Assembly: GCF_947241125.1 (NCBI RefSeq)
Contig: NZ_OX365700.1
Coordinates: 3,814,001 to 3,878,000, forward strand
DNA from: Nitrospira tepida
Lineage (GTDB): Bacteria; Nitrospirota; Nitrospiria; Nitrospirales; Nitrospiraceae
Direction: 5' to 3'
Length of the DNA: 64,000 nucleotides
The translations under genes and the position numbers were made by a program. Under the pieces are notes generated by a model. The model did no database searches. It worked only from the letters and a program-made list of their open reading frames with translations, and was not told the origin of the DNA. Shown here piece by piece: positions 17,701 to 25,576 of this stretch (within the stretch, counting starts at the first letter, position 1; each line of letters opens with the position of its first letter).

Positions 17701-18351
17701 TCACTCGCAGGTGCAATGAAGACAGCCGTGGGTCGTACAGATCCCGCAGGTCTCTTCCAGGCTTTCCTTCAGGGCCTGCCGGGCGCGATGGAGCCGGACC
17801 GTGAGGTTGTTCTGTGAAATGTTCAACTCCTCGGCGACCCGCTGAGAGGCTTCGCCGCCGAGATCAATGCGGCGGATCAATTCGGCATAGTTCGGCCTGA
17901 GCGTCGGCAACAGGCGAGAGAGGCAGGCGCAGACGGAGGGTTTCAGTTCGTCGAATGCCGGCTCCTGGTCCTCGCCGGCCTGGACAAGGTCACGCAAATA
18001 GGCGTCATCGCGGCGCGCTTCCGCATCGTGGGCTCGATAGTAGTCGATCACCGCATGGCGCAGAATCCGATAAAACCAGGGCACGACGCTTTCGTCGTGC
18101 TTGAGCGAATGGTAACGTTCGACCGCCCGAACCAGACTCTGCTGGAACAGATCCTCCGCAACCGTCTCGCTGCCAAGCCGCCGTCGCAGGAATCCCATGA
18201 ACTCCGGCTGTTGGTCGAGGAGCCGCCGAACCGACAGCTCCGGCTGACGGTCTTGGGTTCGGGTCTCGTCCCCGTCTCTTCGCGTCTCTCGATCCTGCGA
18301 GGCTTCGGCCGTTTTCTTGCCGGGATCTTCTCTGTTGCCTTCCTTGGGCAT
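17701..18351 (-). CDS. ECF sigma factor with C-terminal Cys-rich domain (CorE-like)
   Basis: A 216-residue ECF sigma factor. Region 2 is LLDQQPEFMGFLRRRLGSETVAEDLFQQSLVRAVERY plus WFYRILRHAVIDYYR; region 4 is LRPNYAELIRRIDLGGEASQRVAEELNISQNNLTVRLHRARQAL. After region 4 comes CGICTTHGCLHCTCE: five Cys and two His, resembling the metal-sensing Cys-rich tail of ECF44/CorE factors, which respond to Cu, Co or Cd without an anti-sigma factor. No anti-sigma gene is adjacent. The sigma gene lies 142 bp upstream of the DUF4396-lipoprotein-barrel set, its likely regulon. The first 45 residues are charged and poorly ordered. Confidence 0.85.
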   Translation of the reverse strand: MPKEGNREDPGKKTAEASQDRETRRDGDETRTQDRQPELSVRRLLDQQPEFMGFLRRRLGSETVAEDLFQQSLVRAVERYHSLKHDESVVPWFYRILRHAVIDYYRAHDAEARRDDAYLRDLVQAGEDQEPAFDELKPSVCACLSRLLPTLRPNYAELIRRIDLGGEASQRVAEELNISQNNLTVRLHRARQALKESLEETCGICTTHGCLHCTCE

Positions 18352-18467
18352 GAACGACCTCCCGGCACAGCTTACCCGTCGTTCGTGCGGCCATTCAAGA
18401 CAAGGCTCGACGAGATGCGCGAAGCCCGCGCCTACGGGATTTCGGACCGTCCAGGGTACAATGGCGC

Positions 18468-19013
18468 ATGCCGCAGGAAGCTCCGTCCAACCAGGCCGAT
18501 CATGCCGACGGCGCTGGCCACAACGACAGCTTCGCTCGGGCCTTTTTCGCCGACGCGATGCTCGGGCGCCTTGCGCGCTGGCTCCGGATGCTCGGCTACG
18601 ATACGGCCTATGAGAAATTCATTGCCGACGATGAGTTGGCCGCGCGCGTCCTCGCCGAAGACCGATGGCTCCTGACCCGGGACCGCTATCTCGTCCGGCG
18701 GCGTGTACTTCGCGGGCGGCATACCTTGATCGCCGACGATCATGTCCAGGACCAGCTTCGGCAGCTACGCCGAGAACTCCATCTGCGTTTGTCGGTCGGA
18801 GATCAAACGGCCCATCGCTGCGCCGACTGCAATACCGCGCTCATTCCCATGTCGGCGGCGGAGGCTGCTCCGCTGATCCCGCCGGTTGTGGCATCCCAAT
18901 ACCCGACCTTCATGTGCTGCCCTACCTGCCGGCGCCTGTTCTGGCCTGGGACCCAGTGGACCTCGTTTCTCGATCGATTGGCCCGGATCAGGGACGGAGC
19001 TGCACGGCCATGA
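18468..19013 (+). CDS. Mut7-C ribonuclease-domain protein
   Basis: A 181-residue protein with the PIN-like Mut7-C domain: FFADAMLGRLARWLRMLGYDT, then DRWLLTRDR, with acidic residues for metal-dependent RNA cleavage. The C-terminal half has Cys pairs (HRCADCNTAL and MCCPTCRRLFWPG) forming a zinc ribbon, as in other stand-alone members. The cellular RNA target is not known. The stop overlaps the start of the endonuclease V gene by 4 bp (ATGA), so the two nucleic-acid enzymes are translationally coupled. Confidence 0.85.
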   Translation: MPQEAPSNQADHADGAGHNDSFARAFFADAMLGRLARWLRMLGYDTAYEKFIADDELAARVLAEDRWLLTRDRYLVRRRVLRGRHTLIADDHVQDQLRQLRRELHLRLSVGDQTAHRCADCNTALIPMSAAEAAPLIPPVVASQYPTFMCCPTCRRLFWPGTQWTSFLDRLARIRDGAARP

Positions 19014-19699
19014 ACGTCGGGCAGTTCCACTCCTGGACGGTCACCCCGCGCGAGGCGGTACGGATTCAAGAACAGATACGAGCCCTCGTGATCCCGCGGG
19101 GACGGACGCCTCGTCCGAAATTGGTCGCGGGAGCCGACGCCGCCTTCGATCTTCACGCTCGGCAGGTCTATGCGGCCGTCGTCGTGCTGGCCTATCCCGA
19201 TCTCGAGGTCGTCGAGACGGCCGTATCACGCCATCGCCTGTCCTTTCCCTATGTTCCCGGTCTCCTGTCGTTTCGTGAAGCGCCGGCGCTCCTGCGCGCC
19301 TTCTCGAAACTTCGACATGAGCCCGATGTCGTGTTTATCGATGGGCACGGTCTGTCGCATCCCCGCGCGGCCGGCCTGGCCTGCCACATCGGCCTGTGCC
19401 TGGAGAAGCCGACGATCGGCTGCGCCAAGTCACGGTTGATCGGCGGCTATCGCGAGCCCGGGCCCAAGCGGGGAGCGACTTCCCCACTCCTCAGCCGCGA
19501 CAAGAAGGTGATCGGCTCGGTCCTCCGCACCTGCGACAATGTGCGACCAGTGTTCGTCTCGGTCGGTCATCGCATCGGCCTCGCCCAAGCCGTCCGATTG
19601 ACGCTCGCCTGTGGCAAGGGATACCGGGTTCCCGAACCGACGAGGCAGGCCGATATCCTGGCCGAACGAGCGAAACGGGAGGCGGCTGGTTCGGGATGA
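19010..19699 (+). CDS. nfi: endonuclease V (deoxyinosine-specific)
   Basis: A 229-residue enzyme of standard length. Motifs in order: LVAGADAAF (first catalytic Asp), FPYVPGLLSFREAP, DGHGLSHPRAAGLACHIG and GCAKSRLIG. Endonuclease V nicks DNA (or RNA) one nucleotide 3' of inosine as a first step in repair of deaminated adenine. ATG 19010 overlaps the upstream Mut7-C stop; longer frames upstream are spurious. The final residues REAAGSG are family-typical in character. No other repair gene is directly downstream. Confidence 0.93.
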   Translation: MNVGQFHSWTVTPREAVRIQEQIRALVIPRGRTPRPKLVAGADAAFDLHARQVYAAVVVLAYPDLEVVETAVSRHRLSFPYVPGLLSFREAPALLRAFSKLRHEPDVVFIDGHGLSHPRAAGLACHIGLCLEKPTIGCAKSRLIGGYREPGPKRGATSPLLSRDKKVIGSVLRTCDNVRPVFVSVGHRIGLAQAVRLTLACGKGYRVPEPTRQADILAERAKREAAGSG

Positions 19700-19802
19700 C
19701 CTGTTGCATCCGATCCCCGGACCAGGGTATCAAGGAGGCCCTTGCCGCCACTTGAGGCAAGCAGAAACTTGTAGGGCCGACATAGATCCGATCATTATTG
19801 CC

Positions 19803-20411
19803 ATGAACAAGCCGACCGCATCGTTGGCGCCAAGCCAATCGCTCGAGTTGAAATCGCCTCGCTTGGCCATTATTGCTTTCCTCTTCCTTGCTGTCTGTGC
19901 GACGGAAGGCTGCCGCCCTCCGGTTCCTCCACGATACCTCGCGCAGGCGGAAAAGGACGTGACCTTGACGGCGCTCATGGCCCATCCCGATCGGTATCGC
20001 GACAAGGTTGTGATGCTGGGCGGGGTGGTTGTGGAGGAGCGGCTGGATCAGGACCAGCTCTGGGTCCGGCTCAAGAATCGTCCGCTCGATGATACCTACC
20101 GCCCCCACCGTCCGGTGACGCAGGACAGTCCCGAGGCCGGCTACTTCTGGGTGACCGCGTCGAACCGGAGCCGGTTTTCCGGCCAGTATCGCCATTGGGC
20201 CCGCATCACGGTCGTCGGACGCGTCGTCGGCACCTGGTCTGCCTCGCCCCACGGGGCTTCCGGCAGCGAACCAGTCCTCTCGCTCCTGTACGCCAGAGGC
20301 TGGACCTCATCCGGCGCCAGTCATGACAATGCCTGGGAAATCTCGACGGACCCGAACGCAATCATGAACGTGCCGGCGGGGCTTGGCGGGGAATTTGGTC
20401 CTGCGCCATAG
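19803..20411 (+). CDS. Slp-family outer-membrane lipoprotein
   Basis: A 202-residue lipoprotein. A long N-region precedes the hydrophobic stretch LAIIAFLFLAVCATEGC; the Cys after TEG is the likely lipid site, although TEGC is an imperfect lipobox. The mature domain TALMAHPDRYRDKVVMLGGVVVEERLDQDQLWVRLKNRPL fits the Slp (starvation-inducible lipoprotein) family, an OB-like beta domain. I start at ATG 19803. Members occur at the outer membrane and their function is poorly known. It is probably transcribed from its own promoter. Confidence 0.75.
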   Translation: MNKPTASLAPSQSLELKSPRLAIIAFLFLAVCATEGCRPPVPPRYLAQAEKDVTLTALMAHPDRYRDKVVMLGGVVVEERLDQDQLWVRLKNRPLDDTYRPHRPVTQDSPEAGYFWVTASNRSRFSGQYRHWARITVVGRVVGTWSASPHGASGSEPVLSLLYARGWTSSGASHDNAWEISTDPNAIMNVPAGLGGEFGPAP

Positions 20412-20545
20412 TCGTTGCGTCCTCTTCACCGCCTCCTCTCCCCGTGGAGGGCAAAGGAGAGAGGGTGAGAAGAGTATGGACGCAGAAAACGAGACGGAGG
20501 CCGAACAGGATTGGTTGCCAGCCAGGGGTATCTCACGGCGATGTC

Positions 20546-20980
20546 TTACGCGGACGACGGCAGGTGGCGCTTGATCGCCTCATGAATTTTTCTTGCCCGC
20601 ACCTCGTCCCCGGTGAGCCCGACTCGAATGGTCAGGCTGGTGCGGCTCTCCGGAATAGATTCCAGATCAATCCAGACGTGTTTCCCGTCGGCGAATTCTG
20701 ATTCGAGATGGGCCGACACCTTGTCGGCCTTGTCTTCTGACAATTTCAGATCCAAGTCCTTCATGGCCTCCACGGCCGCCGCGTGGACGGTAGGGACGTC
20801 GTGATTCACTTCATCCTTGAGCTTGCCCATCACGTACACGGCCCCGGCCACTCCGCCCGCCGCGCCGACCGCCAGCGCGACGCAGCCGGAGGCAAAGGCC
20901 CCCAACATCAGGCAGAGCACGAGATGACTCATCCAGGCAGGTGGCTTCAGTTCCGCCGATATCGTTCGACCTGACCGCAT
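20546..20980 (-). CDS. DUF3568-like lipoprotein
   Basis: A 144-residue lipoprotein with start ATG 20980 behind AAGGAGCGG. The signal SHLVLCLMLGAFASGC gives a clean lipobox, followed by a glycine-rich hydrophobic segment VALAVGAAGGVAGAVYVMG. The C-terminal domain (VHAAAVEAMKDLDLKLSEDKADKVSAHLES ... TIRVGLTGDEVRARKIHEAI) matches the small DUF3568 fold of Gram-negative lipoproteins. Function unknown. The frame is open upstream, but those residues have no signal-peptide logic. Confidence 0.75.
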   Translation of the reverse strand: MRSGRTISAELKPPAWMSHLVLCLMLGAFASGCVALAVGAAGGVAGAVYVMGKLKDEVNHDVPTVHAAAVEAMKDLDLKLSEDKADKVSAHLESEFADGKHVWIDLESIPESRTSLTIRVGLTGDEVRARKIHEAIKRHLPSSA

Positions 20981-21122
20981 ATCCGCTCCTTGGTTCGTTC
21001 GCGCTCGACAGCTCGCTCCCATTGTGCCTGCATCGAACGGCCTGATCAACCGGCAACCGCAACCCGGGTGGATGGAGGCCGCTCCATTCACGGCACGGTC
21101 ATGGTACGATGGCGCAGACATC

Positions 21123-21926
21123 ATGATTGCATCCACTTTTCTCTTCCTTCCCGGCATCGCCGCCGTGCGCGAGCGGCAATTGTGGTCGAGCGGCATCCTC
21201 ACTTGGCAAACGTTCCTGGAGACCTGCCGGATTCCCCGTGTCAGCGGGACTTGGAAAACACACTATGATGAGCTGGTGAAGGCCGCGCAAGAGCAGTATG
21301 AAAGGGACAATCCACGTTGGTTTGCGCCGCGCCTCAAGACGCGCGAGCACTGGCGGCTGTATGAATGGCTCCGTCCACGTACCGTTTTCCTTGATATCGA
21401 GACTGCCGGCCCTTTCGGCGACGTGACCGTCGTCGGCCTGTTCGGACAGGGCCGGATGGTACAGCTCGTTCGCGGGGAGACCTTGACGGAGGCGCGGCTC
21501 GGCGAGCACCTTTCGCAATACGACCTGCTCGTCACGTTCAACGGCGCCGGCTTCGACTTGCCTTGCTTACGAAGCCAATTCCCGCGGCTCCCGCTTGATC
21601 ACGCGCATCTGGATCTCCGTTTCGCAGGCCGCGCGCTCCAATGGAGAGGCGGGCTCAAACAGGTAGAACGGCAGGCCGGCATCGAACGGCCGGCTGGGAT
21701 CGACGGGTTGGACGGGTGGGATGCCGTGCGCCTGTGGAATCAGTGGCGGCGCGGGCACGATCCGGCGGCGCTCGAACGGCTGTTGGCCTACAACGCCGCC
21801 GATTGCATCAACCTCGAGCCGCTGGCCGACCTCCTCTACTCCGGCCTGCGGGAACGATGCGGTCTCGACGGATTCTTCAATCATGAGCGTCCTGCTCTTC
21901 TCGGTGCGACATCCGGCGGCCTCTGA
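21123..21926 (+). CDS. RNase H-like (YprB-type) exonuclease
   Basis: A 267-residue protein with a DEDD exonuclease-like domain: VFLDIETAGPFGDVTVVGLF contains the DxE pair, LVTFNGAGFDLPCL the second Asp region, and LLAYNAADCINLEPLADLL the YxxxD motif. This is the ribonuclease H-like YprB domain found in bacterial single-strand nucleases. ATG 21123 is chosen because the signature region follows; upstream in-frame residues look non-coding. The ribosome site is weak. The substrate is not determined by sequence. Confidence 0.8.
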   Translation: MIASTFLFLPGIAAVRERQLWSSGILTWQTFLETCRIPRVSGTWKTHYDELVKAAQEQYERDNPRWFAPRLKTREHWRLYEWLRPRTVFLDIETAGPFGDVTVVGLFGQGRMVQLVRGETLTEARLGEHLSQYDLLVTFNGAGFDLPCLRSQFPRLPLDHAHLDLRFAGRALQWRGGLKQVERQAGIERPAGIDGLDGWDAVRLWNQWRRGHDPAALERLLAYNAADCINLEPLADLLYSGLRERCGLDGFFNHERPALLGATSGGL

Positions 21927-21961
21927 CCGCTCGGATCGCCGTCCTCCTCCGAGCCTCCGGA

Positions 21962-22378
21962 TCACCTCATCTCACCCGGGAACTGTCCGTACCAGGAATG
22001 ACACAGGCAGGGCGCTCCCCTGACACCCGGCTGGATCAACGGACACCTACCCTGTCGCGTCACGCAGGTTGTCGCAACGGAAGTGGCGGCCACGGACGTG
22101 CGTGTAGCCGGTTGATAAGACGTCTGATCGCCGTCAGCAGACGGACGATTCCCGTTCTGATACCGTCTATCGAGTTCCCCCTGAATAATCGTGCGGGTTG
22201 CGTCTATCACTTCGTCGGGAATTTTAGAGCTCGTACAGGCTCTGTTGATGTCCTCAACGCTGAATCCGCCTTCTTTCATCTTGACCATCTCTTCGCTGCT
22301 GCACGTGCGGTAGGCCACGCAGGACGTGGACACGAACAGGATGCTCAGACAGGCAATCGTCGTCATCAAGCGTTTCAT
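21962..22378 (-). CDS. small Cys-containing lipoprotein
   Basis: A 138-residue lipoprotein. AGGAGG stands 6 nt before ATG 22378. The signal is KRLMTTIACLSILFVSTSC, with Cys20 or so as the lipid site. A helical middle (SSEEMVKMKEGGFSVEDINRACTSSKIPDEVIDATRTII) resembles short helix-hairpin segments of other lipoproteins. The C-terminus holds four further Cys (TTCVTRQGRC and APCLC). Unrecognised family. A low-complexity linker rich in Thr and Ser separates the two parts. Confidence 0.65.
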   Translation of the reverse strand: MKRLMTTIACLSILFVSTSCVAYRTCSSEEMVKMKEGGFSVEDINRACTSSKIPDEVIDATRTIIQGELDRRYQNGNRPSADGDQTSYQPATRTSVAATSVATTCVTRQGRCPLIQPGVRGAPCLCHSWYGQFPGEMR

Positions 22379-22776
22379 GGTCAACCTCCTCTTGGAGCGA
22401 GACCGGATCTTCCGCCTTGAGCCTGAATCTCCGATCGGTCATGCAACCACCCAGGGCATTATCCCTACTGTCACACGCTCCCATATGGAGCAAGGAGCAC
22501 GCCGGATCACAATTTGGACGCATTAGGTGTAAACCGTTGAAACGTAGAGGAGCCGCTCAGGTGGGGACTGGCAGGTGTATCTCTTCCAATACGCCGCTGT
22601 ATCCGTCAGTGCCTGACCCAAGGCGCCTCGTTCGAATGGGGCATGCCAGACCGCGAGAGGGGGCCGGTTCGGCGAAGCAGCCGACTCATTCTCTCGGGCT
22701 GTCGGTTCGATGGAACGGCAGAGTGGATCAGAGGGAGTGCGTAGATGCGTATCTGGCGGAAGAGGACCGCGGGAAA
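22379..22776. other. intergenic stretch, no gene seen
   Basis: About 400 bases between two leftward genes. I find no frame with both a ribosome site and protein-like composition, no convincing hairpin and no copy of the repeat families found elsewhere in the window. It should contain the lipoprotein promoter and the terminator of the dehydrogenase gene. Confidence 0.4.
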
Positions 22777-23382
22777 TTATCTTCTGAACATTCTCGTATT
22801 GAGCACCTGGCCCGTTTGCGTTCCTTCGACGCTTTCCACATAGGCGAGCGCGACCTCGTCGGCCGGCATGCCGCCGGCCAGATCCATTCCGCGGGCCTTC
22901 AAGGTTTCGGTCACCCAGGTGGGGCTCACCACATTGATGCGAAGGCCACGCGGCAACTCCAGCGCCGCCGCCCGCACAAACCCGTCGAGCCCCCCGTTGA
23001 CCAGGCTGATCGCCGCACTCCCCTTCATCGGCTCCTGGCTCAACACGCCGCTGGTGAGCGTGAACGATCCCCGGTCTCGCAACAATGCGGCTCCGATCCG
23101 GACCAGATTCACCTGCCCCATCAGTTTATGGGACAGGCTGAATGCAAAATCCTCATCCGTCAGTTTCGTCAAGTCCGCAAAGGCGGCCCGTCCGGCTGCC
23201 GAGACCACGGCATCCACCGGACCGATCGCCTGGTAGAGAGATCGGATCGAGTCGGGATTGGCAAGATCGACCTGAAAGTCCCCGCCCTTGTTCCCGACCT
23301 TGATCACCTCGTGCCGAGACGCCAATGCCCGGCACACGGCCTGCCCGATCGTCCCGGTCGCACCGATCACTGCGATTCGCAT
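22777..23382 (-). CDS. short-chain dehydrogenase/reductase-like protein, atypical active site
   Basis: A 201-residue Rossmann-fold protein. The N-terminal IAVIGATGTIGQAV gives the NAD(P)-binding Gly pattern, VDAVVSAAGRA the NNAG-like segment, and INVVSPTWV the C-terminal SDR signature. The usual YxxxK catalytic pair is missing: the equivalent region reads MKGSAAISLVNGGLDGF. Either catalysis uses other residues or the protein binds nucleotide without classical dehydrogenation. It lies 12 bp downstream of the tag gene, so co-transcription is probable. No substrate can be inferred. Confidence 0.8.
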   Translation of the reverse strand: MRIAVIGATGTIGQAVCRALASRHEVIKVGNKGGDFQVDLANPDSIRSLYQAIGPVDAVVSAAGRAAFADLTKLTDEDFAFSLSHKLMGQVNLVRIGAALLRDRGSFTLTSGVLSQEPMKGSAAISLVNGGLDGFVRAAALELPRGLRINVVSPTWVTETLKARGMDLAGGMPADEVALAYVESVEGTQTGQVLNTRMFRR

Positions 23383-23394
23383 GGTTCCACTCCG

Positions 23395-24042
23395 CTATGG
23401 GATTCTTGATTTCCGGCTCGCCTTCCGCGACCGTGATGTCCGCACGAAACAGTCGAGCAGGTGATCATTCACCATGCCGACCGCCTGCATGTGGGCATAG
23501 ATGATCGTGCTGCCGACGAAGCGGAAGCCGCGTTTTTTGAGATCCTTCGACAGCGCGTCGCTCTCCGGACTGGTGGCCGGCACCTGAGCAATCCTCGTCC
23601 AGTGATTGACCTTCGGCCTCCCCCCGACGAACGGCCAGACGTATCGATCGAACGAGCCGAATTCCTTTTGGATCTTCAGGAAGGCCTGCGCATTTGCCAC
23701 GGCGGCATCGATCTTCAGGCGATTGCGGATGATGCCGGCGTCCTTGAGCAGCGCCGCCTTCTTCTTCGCATCGAACGTGGCCACCTTCGCCGGATCGAAC
23801 CCGGCAAAGGCCCGACGATAGCCCTCGCGCCGGCGCAGGATCGTCTCCCAGGACAGGCCGGCCTGCGCCCCTTCCAGCAGCAACATCTCAAAATGGCGCC
23901 GATCGTCGTGGACGGGCCTGCCCCACTCTTCATCGTGGTAGCGGATCATGTGAGGCTTGTCTCCCGCCCATGCGCACCGAGGCTTGGAAGGACTCGCCCC
24001 TTTTGCAGCGGTCTTCCTCGTCTTCCTGCCGCCCTTCTGCAT
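23395..24042 (-). CDS. tag: DNA-3-methyladenine glycosylase I
   Basis: A 215-residue Tag enzyme that removes 3-methyladenine from alkylated DNA. Family features: RCAWAG and YHDEEWGRPVHDD near the N-terminus, EGAQAGLSWETILRRREGYRRAF, DAGIIRNRLKI and the C-terminal KKRGFRFVGSTIIYAHMQAVGMVNDHLLDCF. The zinc ligands (Cys of RCAW, His of YHDEE, His and Cys of NDHLLDC) are all present. The N-terminal 20 residues and the tail RTSRSRKASRKSRIP are basic extensions. It precedes the dehydrogenase gene. Confidence 0.93.
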   Translation of the reverse strand: MQKGGRKTRKTAAKGASPSKPRCAWAGDKPHMIRYHDEEWGRPVHDDRRHFEMLLLEGAQAGLSWETILRRREGYRRAFAGFDPAKVATFDAKKKAALLKDAGIIRNRLKIDAAVANAQAFLKIQKEFGSFDRYVWPFVGGRPKVNHWTRIAQVPATSPESDALSKDLKKRGFRFVGSTIIYAHMQAVGMVNDHLLDCFVRTSRSRKASRKSRIP

Positions 24043-24072
24043 GTCCGCTTTTATCAGGTCGAACCGGGAGGG

Positions 24073-24504
24073 CTACGCCTGCGCCTGGATATCGACCACC
24101 GTGACGTCGAAGTGGAGCGTCTGGCCCGCCAGCGGATGGTTGAGATCGAGCAGCACGGTGTGCTCCCGAATCTCCGCCACATGGGGATACACGGGCTTGC
24201 CGTCCGGCCCCTCGCCCTGAAGCGTGGCCCCGATTCGCAGCGCCTCGGCAGGAACGCGGTCCTTGGCGACTTCGAACCGCCCCTCCGGATGCACTTCGCC
24301 GTAGCCTTCGCTCGGGCTCACCGTCACCTGCTTGCGCTCACCCACCGCCATGCCTTCGAGTTCCTTTTCCAAGCCCGTGATGATTTCCTGTGCCCCGTGC
24401 GTATAGGTCAGCGGCGCCTTGCCCTCCGTCGAATCGATGATCTCGGCATTGTCGAGCCGCAACGTATATTCGAGCGACACGACCAACCCCTGTGCGACAA
24501 CCAT
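24073..24504 (-). CDS. SlyD-type FKBP peptidyl-prolyl isomerase
   Basis: A 143-residue FKBP of the SlyD class: VSLEYTLRLDNAEIIDSTEGKAPLTYTHGAQEIITGLEKEL followed by the insert-in-flap domain (SEGYGEVHPEGRFEVAKDRVP ... VLLDLNHPLAGQTLHFDVTVV). It lacks the metal-binding His-rich tail of E. coli SlyD. It catalyses proline isomerisation and acts as a chaperone in the cytoplasm. AAAGGAGAC stands 6 nt before ATG 24504. It lies 30 bp upstream of tag in the same direction. Confidence 0.9.
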   Translation of the reverse strand: MVVAQGLVVSLEYTLRLDNAEIIDSTEGKAPLTYTHGAQEIITGLEKELEGMAVGERKQVTVSPSEGYGEVHPEGRFEVAKDRVPAEALRIGATLQGEGPDGKPVYPHVAEIREHTVLLDLNHPLAGQTLHFDVTVVDIQAQA

Positions 24505-24761
24505 GGGCCTGTCTCCTTTCCGACATGCGTAGGTGAAAAAGCGAGTGCTGCACCGCCCGCTTTGCGAGAACCGTGGCTGGAGAATTTCCGTGGTACGGAA
24601 TCCCGCGAGCTGCGGTGACGATCGAGCCATCGTTTCGGCCCCTCGCCATAGGCGCAGCCGACCCTATCACATCCAAAGAACCGCTTCCACCGGACATGCT
24701 CTCTGTGATGGAAGCACGGCTGCGTCAGAATATAGAATGGTCGCAATTCGAGGTCCCTCGC

Positions 24762-24956
24762 ATGAGCGCCAGGAGCAAAGCGGACCGAGTTTGCCACTGC
24801 GGCCACAACAAGCGGCAGCATCGCGTCGTGGCCGTGAGCCGCGGCCCCTGCCGCGAATGCGCCTGCGACCGGTATCGGCCTCGACAAAAGCGCGCGCCGG
24901 GTCGCCGCGCACCGTCCCGGGATCGCAACGGCCGTCGGCTCGGCCGCCGGAGCTAA
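24762..24956 (+). CDS. small Cys/His metal-binding protein
   Basis: A 64-residue basic protein. CHCGHNKRQH and GPCRECACDRY provide five Cys and two His in a pattern that would hold one or two zinc ions. The C-terminal half is almost entirely Arg, Gly and Lys, suggesting nucleic-acid contact. ATG 24762 is preceded by GAGGT at 8 nt; an in-frame ATG at 24696 would add 22 residues. No known family is recognised. It is divergent from the SlyD gene. Confidence 0.5.
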   Translation: MSARSKADRVCHCGHNKRQHRVVAVSRGPCRECACDRYRPRQKRAPGRRAPSRDRNGRRLGRRS

Positions 24957-25117
24957 GTCCACCGGCATTCACGGCGAATGGAGTCCCGCGTCGATTCGCG
25001 AACGGAACAGAACAAGACCCGCCGACCTCGTCGGCGCCTCTCAGCCCGACGGAGTCGGAACATTGTGAAGATTGTGGCCTCATGATATTTTCCTGCCACT
25101 CACGGAAGGAGGGGGAG

Positions 25118-25415
25118 ATGATCGGCGTATTCGTGACGTTTCGATACGGGGAGCGCTTCGATGAGACCGCCATCCGAAAGATCGCCGAGACGGCGCGAGG
25201 ACGGTTCGAGGGAATGCCGGGACTGCGCTACAAGGCCTTCACCCTCAATCCCCGGAGCGCGTGAAGCGACCAATTTCTATGTTTGGGACTCGGAGGAGGC
25301 AGCCAGATCGTTCTTCACCAGTGAACTCATCGAGAAAGTCACCGGTCTCTACGGGGTACGTCCCAGCGTCGATTTCGTGCAAATTGCCACTCTGGTGGAA
25401 AACCATCATCGGTGA
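25118..25415 (+). pseudogene. frameshifted monooxygenase-like (dimeric alpha-beta barrel) protein
   Basis: GGAAGGAGGGGGAG precedes ATG 25118 and the first frame encodes MIGVFVTFRYGERF ... KAFTLNPRSA before a stop at 25262. The next frame continues in the same family style with EATNFYVWDSEEAARSFF and ends VENHHR at 25415. Removing one C from the run CCCC near 25250 would fuse the two into one 98-residue protein resembling antibiotic-biosynthesis monooxygenase or YdhR-type barrels. It is either a recent pseudogene or a sequencing error. It lies upstream of the MBL gene in the same direction. Confidence 0.7.
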
Positions 25416-25576
25416 AACTCACACAAGCGTCACGGCGGGAGCCCCGCTTCGCTGTGGGTTGCCCCTCGATCCAGGCTTCCAGGGGCAGTGGCACGCGCAC
25501 GGGCATTCTTCGCCGCGTTGTGTCTTGGATGAAACGGACGCAGCGTCAGGCCGCTTGCCGGAATCAGGAGGTCGAG

